Assembly (NCBI RefSeq): GCF_002204185.1
Contig: NZ_MXPU01000002.1
Location: forward strand, 62,001-126,000
Direction of reading: 5' to 3'
Length of the DNA: 64,000 bases
Source of the DNA: Rhizobium esperanzae
GTDB lineage: Bacteria > Pseudomonadota > Alphaproteobacteria > Rhizobiales > Rhizobiaceae
How positions within the stretch are numbered: position 1 is the stretch's first letter; each line of letters begins with the position of its first letter. A program made the position numbers and the translations under genes. The notes under the pieces are model-generated. The model worked only from the letters and a program-made list of their open reading frames with translations, was not told the origin of the DNA and did no database searches. Below, in pieces: positions 9,453 to 16,665 of this stretch.

Positions 9453-11009
9453 TCACTCGGCAGCCTCCACGACGGGTGCCGGCACAAAATCTTCCGGGAA
9501 ATGCGTCATGGCGCTCATCACGGGATAGGGCGTGAAGCCGCCAAGCGCGCAGAGCGACCCGAATTTCATGGTATTGCAGAGATCGCCAAGCAATATTCGG
9601 TTCTCCTCCGGCTCGATGCCGCGCGCGATCTTGTCGACCGTTTCGACGCCGCGCGTCGAACCGATGCGGCAGGGCGTGCACTTGCCGCAGCTTTCGACGG
9701 CGCAGAATTCCATGGCGAAACGCGCCTGCTTCAGCATGTCGGCCGTGTCGTCGAAGACGACAATGCCGGCGTGGCCGATGAGCCCGTCCTTGGCGGCAAA
9801 GGATTCGTAGTCGAAAGGCGTATCGAACAGCGCCCGCGGGAAATAGGCGCCGAGTGGTCCGCCGACCTGAACCGCCTTGATCGGTCGGCCGCTCCTCGTG
9901 CCTCCGCCGATCCTGTCGACGATCTCGCCGAGCGAAAGACCGAAGGCGGTCTCATAGAGGCCGCCATATCTGACATTGCCGGCAATCTGCAGCGGGATGG
10001 TGCCGCGCGAGCGGCCCATGCCGAAATCGCGGTAGAAGGCGGCGCCCTTGTCCATGATGACGGGTACCGATGCGAGCGAGATCACATTGTTGATGACCGT
10101 CGGACAGTCGAACAGGCCCTTATGCGCCGGCAGCGGCGGTTTGGCACGCACAATGCCACGCTTGCCCTCGAGACTGTTCAAGAGGGCCGTTTCCTCGCCG
10201 CAGACATAAGCGCCGGCGCCGGTGCGCACCTCGATATCGAAGGCGCGGCCCGAGCCAAGCACCGACGGGCCGAGAATGCCGGCCTGCCGGGCGATGCCGA
10301 TCGCCTCGCTCATCACCGCGATCGCATGAGGATATTCCGAACGGGTGTAGACGAACCCCTTCGTGGCGCCGGTCGCAAGCCCCGCAATCGCCATGCCCTC
10401 GATCAGCACGAAGGGATCGCCCTCCATGATCATCCTGTCGGCAAAGGTGCCGCTATCGCCCTCATCGGCATTGCAGACGATATATTTGCGTTCGCCGCTG
10501 GCATCGAGAACGGTCTTCCACTTGATGCCGGTGGGAAAGCCGGCACCGCCGCGTCCGCGCAGGCCGGAATCCGTGACTTCCTTGACGATTTCGACAGGCG
10601 TCATCGAAACAGCCCGACGAAGGCCGGCAAGGCCGCCATGCGCCTCATAATCGCCAAGCGAAAGCGGGTCGGTGATGCCGCAGCGGGCGAAGGTCAGGCG
10701 GGTCTGTTCCTTCAGGAACGGGAGGTCTTCAACCTCCCCGAGACAGAGCGGATGATCGCCGCCATTGACGATGCCGGCATCGAAAAGACCGGACACATCC
10801 TTGGCCTTCACCGGTCCGTAGCCGACGCGCTTGCCGGCAAGCTCGACCTCGACCAGCGGCTCCAGCCAGAACATTCCGCGCGAGCCGTTGCGCACGATCT
10901 CGGCATCGAGGCCGCGGGCGACGATCTCCTGGGAAATCGTCTTTGCCACCTTTTCGGCCCCGAGCGCCAGCGCAGCGGCATCGCGCGGAACATATATCTT
11001 GACTGTCAT
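9453..11009 (-). CDS. fdsB: Formate dehydrogenase beta subunit FdsB
   Basis: The 518-residue NuoF-like subunit carries FMN and the NAD site. An N-terminal thioredoxin-like region of about 100 residues is followed by the diaphorase domain with SGLRGRGGAGFPTGIKW, then CNADEGDSGTFADR. A C-terminal 4Fe-4S binding motif (ESCGKCTPCRIGSTRG) completes the fold. ATG 11009 overlaps the fdsG stop by 4 bp, which indicates translational coupling. It forms the diaphorase unit with FdsG and receives electrons from FdsA. Confidence 0.96.
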   Translation of the reverse strand: MTVKIYVPRDAAALALGAEKVAKTISQEIVARGLDAEIVRNGSRGMFWLEPLVEVELAGKRVGYGPVKAKDVSGLFDAGIVNGGDHPLCLGEVEDLPFLKEQTRLTFARCGITDPLSLGDYEAHGGLAGLRRAVSMTPVEIVKEVTDSGLRGRGGAGFPTGIKWKTVLDASGERKYIVCNADEGDSGTFADRMIMEGDPFVLIEGMAIAGLATGATKGFVYTRSEYPHAIAVMSEAIGIARQAGILGPSVLGSGRAFDIEVRTGAGAYVCGEETALLNSLEGKRGIVRAKPPLPAHKGLFDCPTVINNVISLASVPVIMDKGAAFYRDFGMGRSRGTIPLQIAGNVRYGGLYETAFGLSLGEIVDRIGGGTRSGRPIKAVQVGGPLGAYFPRALFDTPFDYESFAAKDGLIGHAGIVVFDDTADMLKQARFAMEFCAVESCGKCTPCRIGSTRGVETVDKIARGIEPEENRILLGDLCNTMKFGSLCALGGFTPYPVMSAMTHFPEDFVPAPVVEAAE

Positions 11010-11485
11010 CGGCGCGCCTCCGCAACGAGCTCCGTCGCCAGTTGATCGTCGAGCCGGCCATAAACCTCGCCGTCGAGCATTGCCGACGGGGCGCAGGCGC
11101 AGAGCCCGAGGCAATAGACCGCCTCCAGCGTCACGCTGCCGTCGAGCGTCGTCTGGTGAAAATCGATGCCGAGCAGCGCCTTGATGCGCTCAGCCAGCGC
11201 GTCGCCGCCCATCGACTGACAGGCCTCGGCGCGACAGAGCTTCAGCACATGCCGCCCGGCGGGGTGATCGCGATAATCGTGATAAAAGGTCATCACCCCA
11301 TGCACTTCGGCGCGCGAGAGGTTCAGTTCCTCCGCGATCACGGGCAGGGCTTGCTGCGGCACATAGCCGAATTCCTGCTGAACTTGATGAAGAATGGGAA
11401 GCAGCGGCCCTTCAAGGGAGCGAAGGTCGGCGACAATGGAACGCGTGCGCGCTGCGATATCGCCTTCGGCGATATGAATGGTCAT
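11006..11485 (-). CDS. fdsG: Formate dehydrogenase gamma subunit FdsG
   Basis: This 159-residue NuoE-like protein binds one 2Fe-2S cluster. The four cysteines appear as CRAEAC and CLGLCAC in the C-terminal thioredoxin-like half, after the helical LLPILHQVQQEFGYVP region. It is the first gene of the fdsG-fdsB-fdsA-fdhD-fdsD operon. The start at 11485 has gggagg upstream and fits family length of about 150-160. The 133 bp upstream separates it from the LysR gene on the same strand and holds a probable LysR operator. Confidence 0.95.
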   Translation of the reverse strand: MTIHIAEGDIAARTRSIVADLRSLEGPLLPILHQVQQEFGYVPQQALPVIAEELNLSRAEVHGVMTFYHDYRDHPAGRHVLKLCRAEACQSMGGDALAERIKALLGIDFHQTTLDGSVTLEAVYCLGLCACAPSAMLDGEVYGRLDDQLATELVAEARR

Positions 11486-11602
11486 AAGGCAGCCCTCCCA
11501 GCCGCTTGCGTTGCGGAATGGCGCTCTCCACCGGCATGAGGCCATCCCCTCATGCAGCATCTCAGGGAAGCCGGCGACGATCAATAAAGCTATCTCGTGG
11601 AT

Positions 11603-11621
11603 TGATAGGTTTTTTCTATCA
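11603..11621. promoter_or_regulatory. Probable LysR-type operator for the fds operon
   Basis: TGATAGGTTTTTTCTATCA is a perfect 6-7-6 inverted repeat (GATAG-N7-CTATC core), the N7 spacing typical of LysR-type recognition sites. A further CTATC half-site lies at 11590-11594, nearer fdsG. The palindrome overlaps the stop codon of the LysR gene, about 120 bp before the fdsG start. Confidence 0.65.
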
Positions 11622-12512
11622 GAGCTCTTCATCCCGCACGAGCACGCGCGCTTCATGCAGCAAGGCCGAAACGAGCGGCGTGAAGGGTTCGCGATAGGGC
11701 GCGACGAGGCCGACCAGATGGTGGGCCTCCGGCTCGACGATCGGAATCATGCGAATTTCTATTGGGAATCCGAATGATTTCGCGACGTTGCGCGGCATGA
11801 TGCTTGCCCAGCGCCCGGTTCTGACATGCGAGAACAGCACGATCATCGAGTTGGATTCGAGAGTTGGATGTACGGTCGCGCCCGCTTCCGTCAGGTGCCG
11901 GTTGATGATGCGTCGGTTCTGCATGTCGGCGGTCAATAGACAAAGCCGAAGATCGCCGACCTCCTTCCAGGTCACGTTGTCGCGATCGGACAGCGGGCTG
12001 CCCGCAGCCGTGATCAGGTGATAGCGCTCGGCGTAGAGGGGAACACTGGTGACACGTCCGAGCGGCTCATTTTCAAGATAGGTGATACCGGCATCGATCT
12101 CGAGATTTTCGAGCATGCTCAGCACCTGCAGCGAGTTCCGCGAGACAATCGAGAAGGTCACTCCCGGATGTCGTTCCTGAAAGGGCGTGGTGATGCGCGA
12201 AAGCATGGCGAGCGCGGTCGGAATGGCAGCGAGGCGGATGTGGCCGGAAAGACCACGGCGGGCGGCGCGCATCTCTTCCCGCATGGTGCGGGCATCGCCG
12301 ACGATGCGCCGCGCCCATTCAAGCACGCGCTGCCCCTCCGGCGTCAGCCCCTGAAACCGCGAGCCGCGCTGCACCAGCATGACACCAAGCTGATCTTCAA
12401 GCTGCCGGATGGCGGCCGAAAGTGTCGGCTGGGAAATCCCGCACTCCTCCGCGGCGCGGCCGAAATGCTTTTCGTTGGCAAGGGCGATGAAAAATTCCAG
12501 CTTGTCGATCAT
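11619..12512 (-). CDS. LysR-family transcriptional regulator of the formate dehydrogenase operon
   Basis: The 297-residue protein has an N-terminal winged helix-turn-helix (FFIALANEKHFGRAAEECGISQPTLSAAIRQLEDQLG), then a periplasmic-binding-protein-like effector domain. It lies directly upstream of fdsG on the same strand rather than divergently. That makes it a local regulator of formate oxidation by position, similar in place and type to FdsR-like regulators known elsewhere. Its effector, perhaps formate, cannot be read from the sequence. Confidence 0.88.
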   Translation of the reverse strand: MIDKLEFFIALANEKHFGRAAEECGISQPTLSAAIRQLEDQLGVMLVQRGSRFQGLTPEGQRVLEWARRIVGDARTMREEMRAARRGLSGHIRLAAIPTALAMLSRITTPFQERHPGVTFSIVSRNSLQVLSMLENLEIDAGITYLENEPLGRVTSVPLYAERYHLITAAGSPLSDRDNVTWKEVGDLRLCLLTADMQNRRIINRHLTEAGATVHPTLESNSMIVLFSHVRTGRWASIMPRNVAKSFGFPIEIRMIPIVEPEAHHLVGLVAPYREPFTPLVSALLHEARVLVRDEEL

Positions 12513-12590
12513 CCGGTCTCCCGATCCGGCGCGAAATCATCCGGATCGGCCTATCTTCGACGCAGCAACCGTGCTCCGCAAGGGCGGGTA

Positions 12591-12932
12591 CTAATTGTTT
12601 TCTGCAGCCGGAAAAAGATCGAACAGCGATTCAAGGAAGGCAAGCACGCTCGTATTGCCGATACGGTAATAGACCAGCCTGCCCTGACGGCGCGTATTGA
12701 CGAGACCTTCTAGCCTCAAACGCGCGAGCTGCTGCGAGACCATTGCCTGCTGAATGCCGAGGATGCTCTCGATTTCACCGACCGTCCGCTCCTCACTCGC
12801 GAGTATGCAAAGAATCAGAAGTCGGGTCTGGTGCGCCAGTGCCTTCAGCAGATCGCTCGCCTCACGAGCGTTTCCAGCGAGTTTGTGCAGTTCCTGACCG
12901 GACATTCCCGGCTCGGGCTTGGGCAATGGCAT
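12591..12932 (-). CDS. ArsR/SmtB-family transcriptional regulator
   Basis: This is a winged-helix protein of about 113 residues: LLKALAHQTRLLILCILASEERTVGEIESIL, then the recognition helix QAMVSQQLARLRLEGLV and the wing NTRRQGRLVYYRI. It resembles the persulfide-sensing BigR/SqrR branch and keeps one cysteine in LLILCIL, but I see no second cysteine near the C-terminus, so thiol sensing is doubtful. Starts at 12932 or 12905 (ATG) are both possible, and neither has a clear ribosome binding site. It follows the SDR gene on the same strand. A perfect palindrome lies in its promoter. Confidence 0.85.
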   Translation of the reverse strand: MPLPKPEPGMSGQELHKLAGNAREASDLLKALAHQTRLLILCILASEERTVGEIESILGIQQAMVSQQLARLRLEGLVNTRRQGRLVYYRIGNTSVLAFLESLFDLFPAAENN

Positions 12933-12974
12933 TCGACATCTCGGAAGGGAAGCGAAAAGGCAGATCAGCATAAT

Positions 12975-13002
12975 AGCATATTCGCACACGCGAATTTGCC
13001 AA
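12975..13002 (-). promoter_or_regulatory. Promoter with embedded 16-bp palindromic operator for the ArsR-family gene
   Basis: Reading leftward, TTGGCA and TATGCT stand 16 bp apart as -35 and -10 candidates. Between them, at 12980-12995, is the perfect inverted repeat ATTCGC-ACAC-GCGAAT. A repressor bound there would block RNA polymerase, which suits autorepression by the ArsR-family protein. This is inference from position and symmetry. Confidence 0.55.
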
Positions 13003-13035
13003 AAGTGATGAAATGTCAAAAAAGGTCTAACTAAA

Positions 13036-13806
13036 TCAGCAGATAAGCTGGCCGCCATTGATCTCGAGGATCTGGCCGGTAATGTAGCCGGAGAGGGAGG
13101 GTGCCGCCAGGAACAGATAGGCCGGAGCGCAGTCCTCCGCTGTGCCCAGCCGCTGCAAGGGAATAGACTTTTTCGTCTGCTCCAGCTTTTCGCGGGAGGA
13201 ATAGCGCTCATGGAAATCCGTCTCGATCGTTCCGGGCGAGACACAATTGACGCGGATACCATCCGGCGCGAGCTCGCGGGCAAGCGCCTTGGAATAGGTG
13301 GAAACGAAAGCTTTCGAAGCGGAATAGATCGAAGAACCGGGACTGCCGCCGGTCAGCGCGGAAATTGAAACGGTGTTGACGATGGCAGCGCCTTCCGCCG
13401 CCTTTAATGCCGGCAGCAGCGCACGCGTCAGCGCCACCACCGACGTCTGGTTCAAACGCACGATCGCCTCATAATCTGCGTCGGTCAGTGTGGCAGCCGG
13501 AAAACGGCCGAGCATGGTGCCGGCGTTGTTGACGAGCACATGTACCTTGTCGAAAAAGGCAAGCGCATTTTCGGCAAATTGCGCAGCGCCGCCAGCGGCG
13601 GTGAAATCGGCGTGCAGCAGCAGCGCCCGTCTTTCGGATTCAGCCGTCAGCAGAAAATCCGGCAGGTCCCGCCCCGGTTTGCGTCCGGTATGGACGATCA
13701 CCTTCGCGCCGCAGTCCAGGAACTGCCGCGCCACTTCGAGGCCGATACCCCGCCCGGCTCCGGTCACGATGACATTGCGATTCTCGAATAGTTTCGGATG
13801 GAACAC
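13036..13806 (-). CDS. Short-chain dehydrogenase/reductase
   Basis: The 256-residue classical SDR has the cofactor motif TGAGRGIG near the N-terminus, NNAG in the middle, and the catalytic set with YSASK. The C-terminus SGYITGQILEINGGQ is typical. The best start is GTG at 13806, which has gaggagg at ideal spacing; the longer frame from ATG 13860 lacks a ribosome binding site. The substrate is unknown. The ArsR-family gene lies 103 bp downstream on the same strand but has its own promoter-like region. Confidence 0.85.
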   Translation of the reverse strand: MFHPKLFENRNVIVTGAGRGIGLEVARQFLDCGAKVIVHTGRKPGRDLPDFLLTAESERRALLLHADFTAAGGAAQFAENALAFFDKVHVLVNNAGTMLGRFPAATLTDADYEAIVRLNQTSVVALTRALLPALKAAEGAAIVNTVSISALTGGSPGSSIYSASKAFVSTYSKALARELAPDGIRVNCVSPGTIETDFHERYSSREKLEQTKKSIPLQRLGTAEDCAPAYLFLAAPSLSGYITGQILEINGGQLIC

Positions 13807-13929
13807 GAAGCCGTCCTCCTCGCGGACAAAGCCGCCTGTTGCGCCATTCGCCCTTAACATATGAGCGCGCCGGCCGAAAGAAAGGCGGCATCATCTTTTC
13901 GCCAGAGACTAAGGCTCTTCCCTGAAAGC

Positions 13930-14400
13930 TCATATTTCGATTTCGGTCTCCAGCAGCCGTGCGCCTGGCCCTTCCTCGCCGAGCCGATCGAAGGGATTGC
14001 GCAACGGACAGCTTTCGATCGACAGGCAGCCGCAGCCGATGCAGCCGGTCAGGCGGTCTCGCAGCAGGCTCAGCCGTCTGATTCGCGTGTCGAGCTCATC
14101 CTTCCAGCGCGCCGACAGCGTCTGCCAGTCGGCAACCGTCGGCGTGCGTCCCTGCGGCAGGGAGGCAAATGCCGTCTGGATTTCCGAAAGCGGAATGCCG
14201 ACACGTTGCGCCACCTTGATGATGCCGAGCCGGCGAAGCACATCGCGTCCGTAGCGCCGCTGGTTGCCGCGCGTGCGGATACTCGAGATCAGCCCCTTGG
14301 CCTCATAGAAATGCAGCGCCGAGACGGCAAGACCACTGCGTTGCGCCACTTCGCCGACCGTCAGAAGCCTGCCGAGCGGTGTTGCAGAGATCCTATTCAT
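13930..14400 (-). CDS. soxR: Redox-sensitive MerR-family activator SoxR
   Basis: This is a 156-residue MerR-type protein. The N-terminal DNA-binding part has [21 protein letters not shown], followed by a dimerisation helix. The four cysteines that hold the 2Fe-2S cluster of SoxR are at residues 120, 123, 125 and 131 ([12 protein letters not shown]). Redox-cycling compounds oxidise the cluster and turn on target promoters. A perfect SoxR box lies in the short space upstream of the gene and belongs to a rightward promoter; no soxS lies nearby, which is normal outside enterics. Confidence 0.95.
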   Translation of the reverse strand: MNRISATPLGRLLTVGEVAQRSGLAVSALHFYEAKGLISSIRTRGNQRRYGRDVLRRLGIIKVAQRVGIPLSEIQTAFASLPQGRTPTVADWQTLSARWKDELDTRIRRLSLLRDRLTGCIGCGCLSIESCPLRNPFDRLGEEGPGARLLETEIEI

Positions 14401-14406
14401 CGCCTA

Positions 14407-14437
14407 TTGACCTCAATATTAGTTGAGGTTTTATAAC
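14407..14437 (+). promoter_or_regulatory. SoxR-box promoter with 19-bp spacer
   Basis: CCTCAATATTAGTTGAGG at 14411-14428 is a perfect 6-6-6 palindrome with the same CCTCAA/TTGAGG arms as the classical soxS operator. It lies between a rightward -35 TTGACC (14407-14412) and -10 TATAAC (14432-14437). The spacer is 19 bp, the elongated length that marks MerR-family-activated promoters. It therefore reads away from soxR into the region at about 14444. Confidence 0.8.
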
Positions 14438-14443
14438 CCCTGC

Positions 14444-14651
14444 TCCCCCGGCCGTAAAGCGCGAGGCGCAGGAGGAACGACAGTGAGATCATCCCGTCGA
14501 TACAAGCTGAATTGATGGCATCGGCGCTTGCCCGCCCCGCTCTGATCGCCCCTGCCGATATTGCCGCTGAGAGGCAAGCGCTCGGGTTCCGTTCCCGGCA
14601 GGTACGGAACCTCGGAAAACACCCGGACAGGACCTCGTCCGGGTGTTTTTT
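14444..14651 (+). ncRNA. Candidate SoxR-controlled short transcript (sRNA or leader mRNA)
   Basis: The extent is inferred from the SoxR-box promoter and a strong terminator about 205 bp downstream. Near the 5' end, ggagg is followed by GTG at 14483, which would give a 10-codon peptide ending in TGATG at 14513-14517; the second frame runs through the terminator and looks unreal. A perfect 8-bp hairpin (ggttccgt at 14585-14592 with acggaacc at 14604-14611) precedes the terminator. I recognise no protein or RNA family here. Confidence 0.4.
14616..14651 (+). terminator. Strong intrinsic terminator before the TPP riboswitch
   Basis: The arms acacccggac and gtccgggtgt pair perfectly around an 8-base loop and are followed by a T run. 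The left flank is A-rich, so it could also work weakly on the other strand. It separates the SoxR-box unit from the riboswitch. Confidence 0.88.
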
Positions 14652-14718
14652 CATCTTCAATCCCTTTGCAATTTTGCGGTTGCGGCAAGAAAACCCCGAT
14701 GATAGTTTTCGCCGAAAT

Positions 14719-14810
14719 AACAGGGGAGCTCCGTGTCGCCGGGGCTGAGATGCGAGGCGCAAGCTTCCGGACCCTTCTAAGCTGATCTGGGTAATGCCAG
14801 CGGAGCGAGG
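14719..14810 (+). promoter_or_regulatory. TPP riboswitch (THI element)
   Basis: The conserved segments of the thiamine pyrophosphate aptamer are present in order: ggggctgaga at 14741-14750, accctt at 14771-14776, and ctgatctgggtaatgccag followed by cgga at 14782-14804. The element ends in cgagg only a few bases before ATG 14816, so the ribosome binding site lies in the 3' arm. That favours control of translation when TPP is bound, and it assigns the transporter downstream to thiamine or its pyrimidine. Confidence 0.93.
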
Positions 14811-14815
14811 TCCAA

Positions 14816-14989
14816 ATGCATTCCGGCGCGCAAGTGTCACTCTACCCGAGGTCCGGCCATTCCGCCGGCATCCCTATCGATGCCGTCAAGGCAATCGCCC
14901 CGAATTGCGGCAGGCTGCGCATCGAGACCGATGCCCTCGACAGGTTTGCGCGCACGGCCCGACGAAAGCCTGAAATCGAACGCCGATGA
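14816..14989 (+). pseudogene. Frameshifted remnant of a YkoF-like thiamine-binding protein
   Basis: The 57-residue frame opens with SGAQVSLYP and contains RLRIETD, both hallmarks of the YkoF/thiamine-binding family. After ETD the similarity moves to the +1 frame, where STGLRARPDESL resembles the family's ST(L)LVGPP(D)ELF stretch. The rest is missing, so I read this as a decayed gene. Its TGA overlaps the ATG of the permease gene (ATGA at 14986-14989), so translating the remnant may still couple riboswitch control to thiX. The family call is from recalled motifs. Confidence 0.6.
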
Positions 14990-15792
14990 CATCGCCACGC
15001 CCATCGGATTCGCGTCTTGCGACGCTCTGTCTCGCCGTGTACCGGGCAATGCCCGCCTTGCTCGCAGGCTTTGCCTTTCTGGCGGCATGGGAACTCTATG
15101 TCGATCTTTCCGGCATCAAACCGTCCATTCTGCCGGCGCCTTCGCGCATCCTTGTCCAGGGCTGGCTGAACCGAGAGGGGCTGATATCAAACACCTGGCC
15201 GACGCTCGGCGCCACACTCGGCGGTTTCGCTCTGTCGCTCGCCTTCGCCTTCGCCTCTTCGATCCTGATGGATTTCATGCCCTTCATGCGCCGGGCAATG
15301 CTGCCGATCTTCATCGCCAGCCAGACTTTGCCGCTGGTGGCGATTGCACCCCTCGTCGTTCTCTGGTTCGGTTTCGGCCTTTTGCCGAAGATATTGCTGG
15401 TGGCGCTCGTCACCTTCTTCCCGCTGCTCGTCGCCCTGCTTCAGGGCTATGAGGCGACCGATCGCGACATTGCCGAGCTCTTGAATTCGATGAAAGCGAG
15501 CCGCTGGCGCATTTTCCGCCTGGCGCGGTTTCCCTCGTCGCTGCCCTATTTCTTCGCCGGCCTCCGAATCTCGATCACCTATGCCGTCGTCGGCGCAATC
15601 TTTGCCGAATATGCCGGCGCTGCAAGGGGCCTCGGCATTTATATCCTCAACGCCAAGAACAATTTCCGTCCCGACCTCGTGCTCGCCGCCGTGATCGTCA
15701 GCGCTCTCTTGACGCTCTGCCTCTTCGCGCTGACACTGGTTATCCAGCGTTTCGTCATGCCCTGGCAGCCATCCCAGGAGCGGCGCCGATGA
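14986..15792 (+). CDS. thiX: ABC transporter permease, thiamine pyrimidine (HMP) type
   Basis: The 268-residue inner-membrane permease has about six hydrophobic segments and the cytoplasmic coupling loop (ELLNSMKASRWRIFRLARFPSSLPYFFAGLRI) of the taurine/nitrate-type permeases. It is the first intact gene behind the TPP riboswitch. The start ATG overlaps the stop of the thiamine-binding remnant, and its own stop overlaps the ATPase start (ATGA). With the ATPase and NMT1-like binding protein it forms a ThiXYZ-type importer for hydroxymethylpyrimidine or a derivative; this substrate is inferred from the riboswitch and the binding protein family. Confidence 0.88.
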   Translation: MTSPRPSDSRLATLCLAVYRAMPALLAGFAFLAAWELYVDLSGIKPSILPAPSRILVQGWLNREGLISNTWPTLGATLGGFALSLAFAFASSILMDFMPFMRRAMLPIFIASQTLPLVAIAPLVVLWFGFGLLPKILLVALVTFFPLLVALLQGYEATDRDIAELLNSMKASRWRIFRLARFPSSLPYFFAGLRISITYAVVGAIFAEYAGAARGLGIYILNAKNNFRPDLVLAAVIVSALLTLCLFALTLVIQRFVMPWQPSQERRR

Positions 15793-16601
15793 CCGATCAG
15801 ATGCTTGAGCTGCGCAACATCTCGAAATCCTTCGACGGCATGATGGTTCTGAGCGACATTTCACTCACCGTCGCAAGCGGCGAGTTCGTCTCGATCGTCG
15901 GCCCATCCGGCTCCGGAAAATCGACCGTGCTGAGACTGCTGACACAGGCGCTGCGGCCTGATTCCGGCGCCATGCTTTTCAACGGTGCAGCACTGGAACA
16001 GACGCCGCATTCCTTTGCCTTCATGCCGCAACGCGATGCGCTGATGCCCTGGCGCCGGATCATCGATAATGCCGCGCTCGGCCTGGAAGTGAAGGGCATG
16101 AAGCGTCGGGCGGCCCGCGCCGCTGTCGCGCCCCTCTTCGAGCGGTTCGGCCTTGCCGGCTTCGAGCATCACTACCCCGCCTCTCTTTCCGGCGGCATGC
16201 GCCAGCGTGCGGCACTGCTGCGCACCGTCATCCAGAAACAGGACATGCTGCTGCTCGACGAGCCCTTCGGCGCGCTCGATGCGCTGACCCGCACACAGAT
16301 CCAGGAGTGGCTGCAGGGCATGTGGACCGAACATCGCTGGACGGCGCTGCTGATCACCCACGATGTCCGCGAGGCCGTTTTCCTCTCCGACCGGATCTAC
16401 GTGCTGTCTGCCCGTCCGGCCCGCGTCATCCGCGAATTTCGCGTTCCCCTGCCCCGCCCGAGAAGCATCGCCGATCTCGGTTCGCCCGCGGCCCAGGCAA
16501 TCGAGACTGAGATCCTGAAAACCCTGCTGCATCCGCTAGAACAGGATGATATTAGGCCGGTCGGCCCAAAATCCGAATCCTGTTCCAATCTAAAGAGTTA
16601 G
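15789..16601 (+). CDS. thiZ: ABC transporter ATP-binding protein, thiamine pyrimidine type
   Basis: This 270-residue ATPase energises the importer. Walker A is GPSGSGKST at residues 38-46, the signature LSGGM is at 133-137, Walker B LLLDEP is at 154-159, and the switch histidine is in LLITHD. It overlaps the permease gene by 4 bp. The last 20 or so residues and the stop codon are supplied by two intergenic palindromic repeats (16537-16647), so the tail is not family sequence; see findings. Confidence 0.92.
   Translation: MTDQMLELRNISKSFDGMMVLSDISLTVASGEFVSIVGPSGSGKSTVLRLLTQALRPDSGAMLFNGAALEQTPHSFAFMPQRDALMPWRRIIDNAALGLEVKGMKRRAARAAVAPLFERFGLAGFEHHYPASLSGGMRQRAALLRTVIQKQDMLLLDEPFGALDALTRTQIQEWLQGMWTEHRWTALLITHDVREAVFLSDRIYVLSARPARVIREFRVPLPRPRSIADLGSPAAQAIETEILKTLLHPLEQDDIRPVGPKSESCSNLKS
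16537..16587. repeat. Palindromic Rhizobium-type repeat inside the 3' end of thiZ
   Basis: Outer arms gaacaggat (16539-16547) and atcctgttc (16577-16585) pair exactly, and an inner ggccggtcggcc forms a nested stem. I recall near-identical elements as widespread intergenic repeats in Rhizobium. Here the element is translated as the end of ThiZ. Confidence 0.7.
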
Positions 16602-16647
16602 AGCCTGATGTCGTTCGAAAACCGGACTTTTCGGCGTCATGCTCTAA
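16598..16647. repeat. Second palindromic repeat (ttagagc...gctctaa)
   Basis: Arms ttagagc (16598-16604) and gctctaa (16641-16647) pair exactly, with further pairing of tgatgtcg against cggcgtca. Its left arm supplies the TAG stop codon of thiZ at 16599-16601. The element type is one I recall as common in Rhizobium intergenic regions. Confidence 0.75.
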
Positions 16648-16665
16648 AGACCTGAGGAGGTCACC

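Noticed and set aside
14512..14748. A 78-codon plus-strand frame downstream of the SoxR box
   Set aside because: It reads through a strong terminator and into the TPP riboswitch, so it is unlikely to be a protein gene; only the short upstream frame or an RNA is considered.
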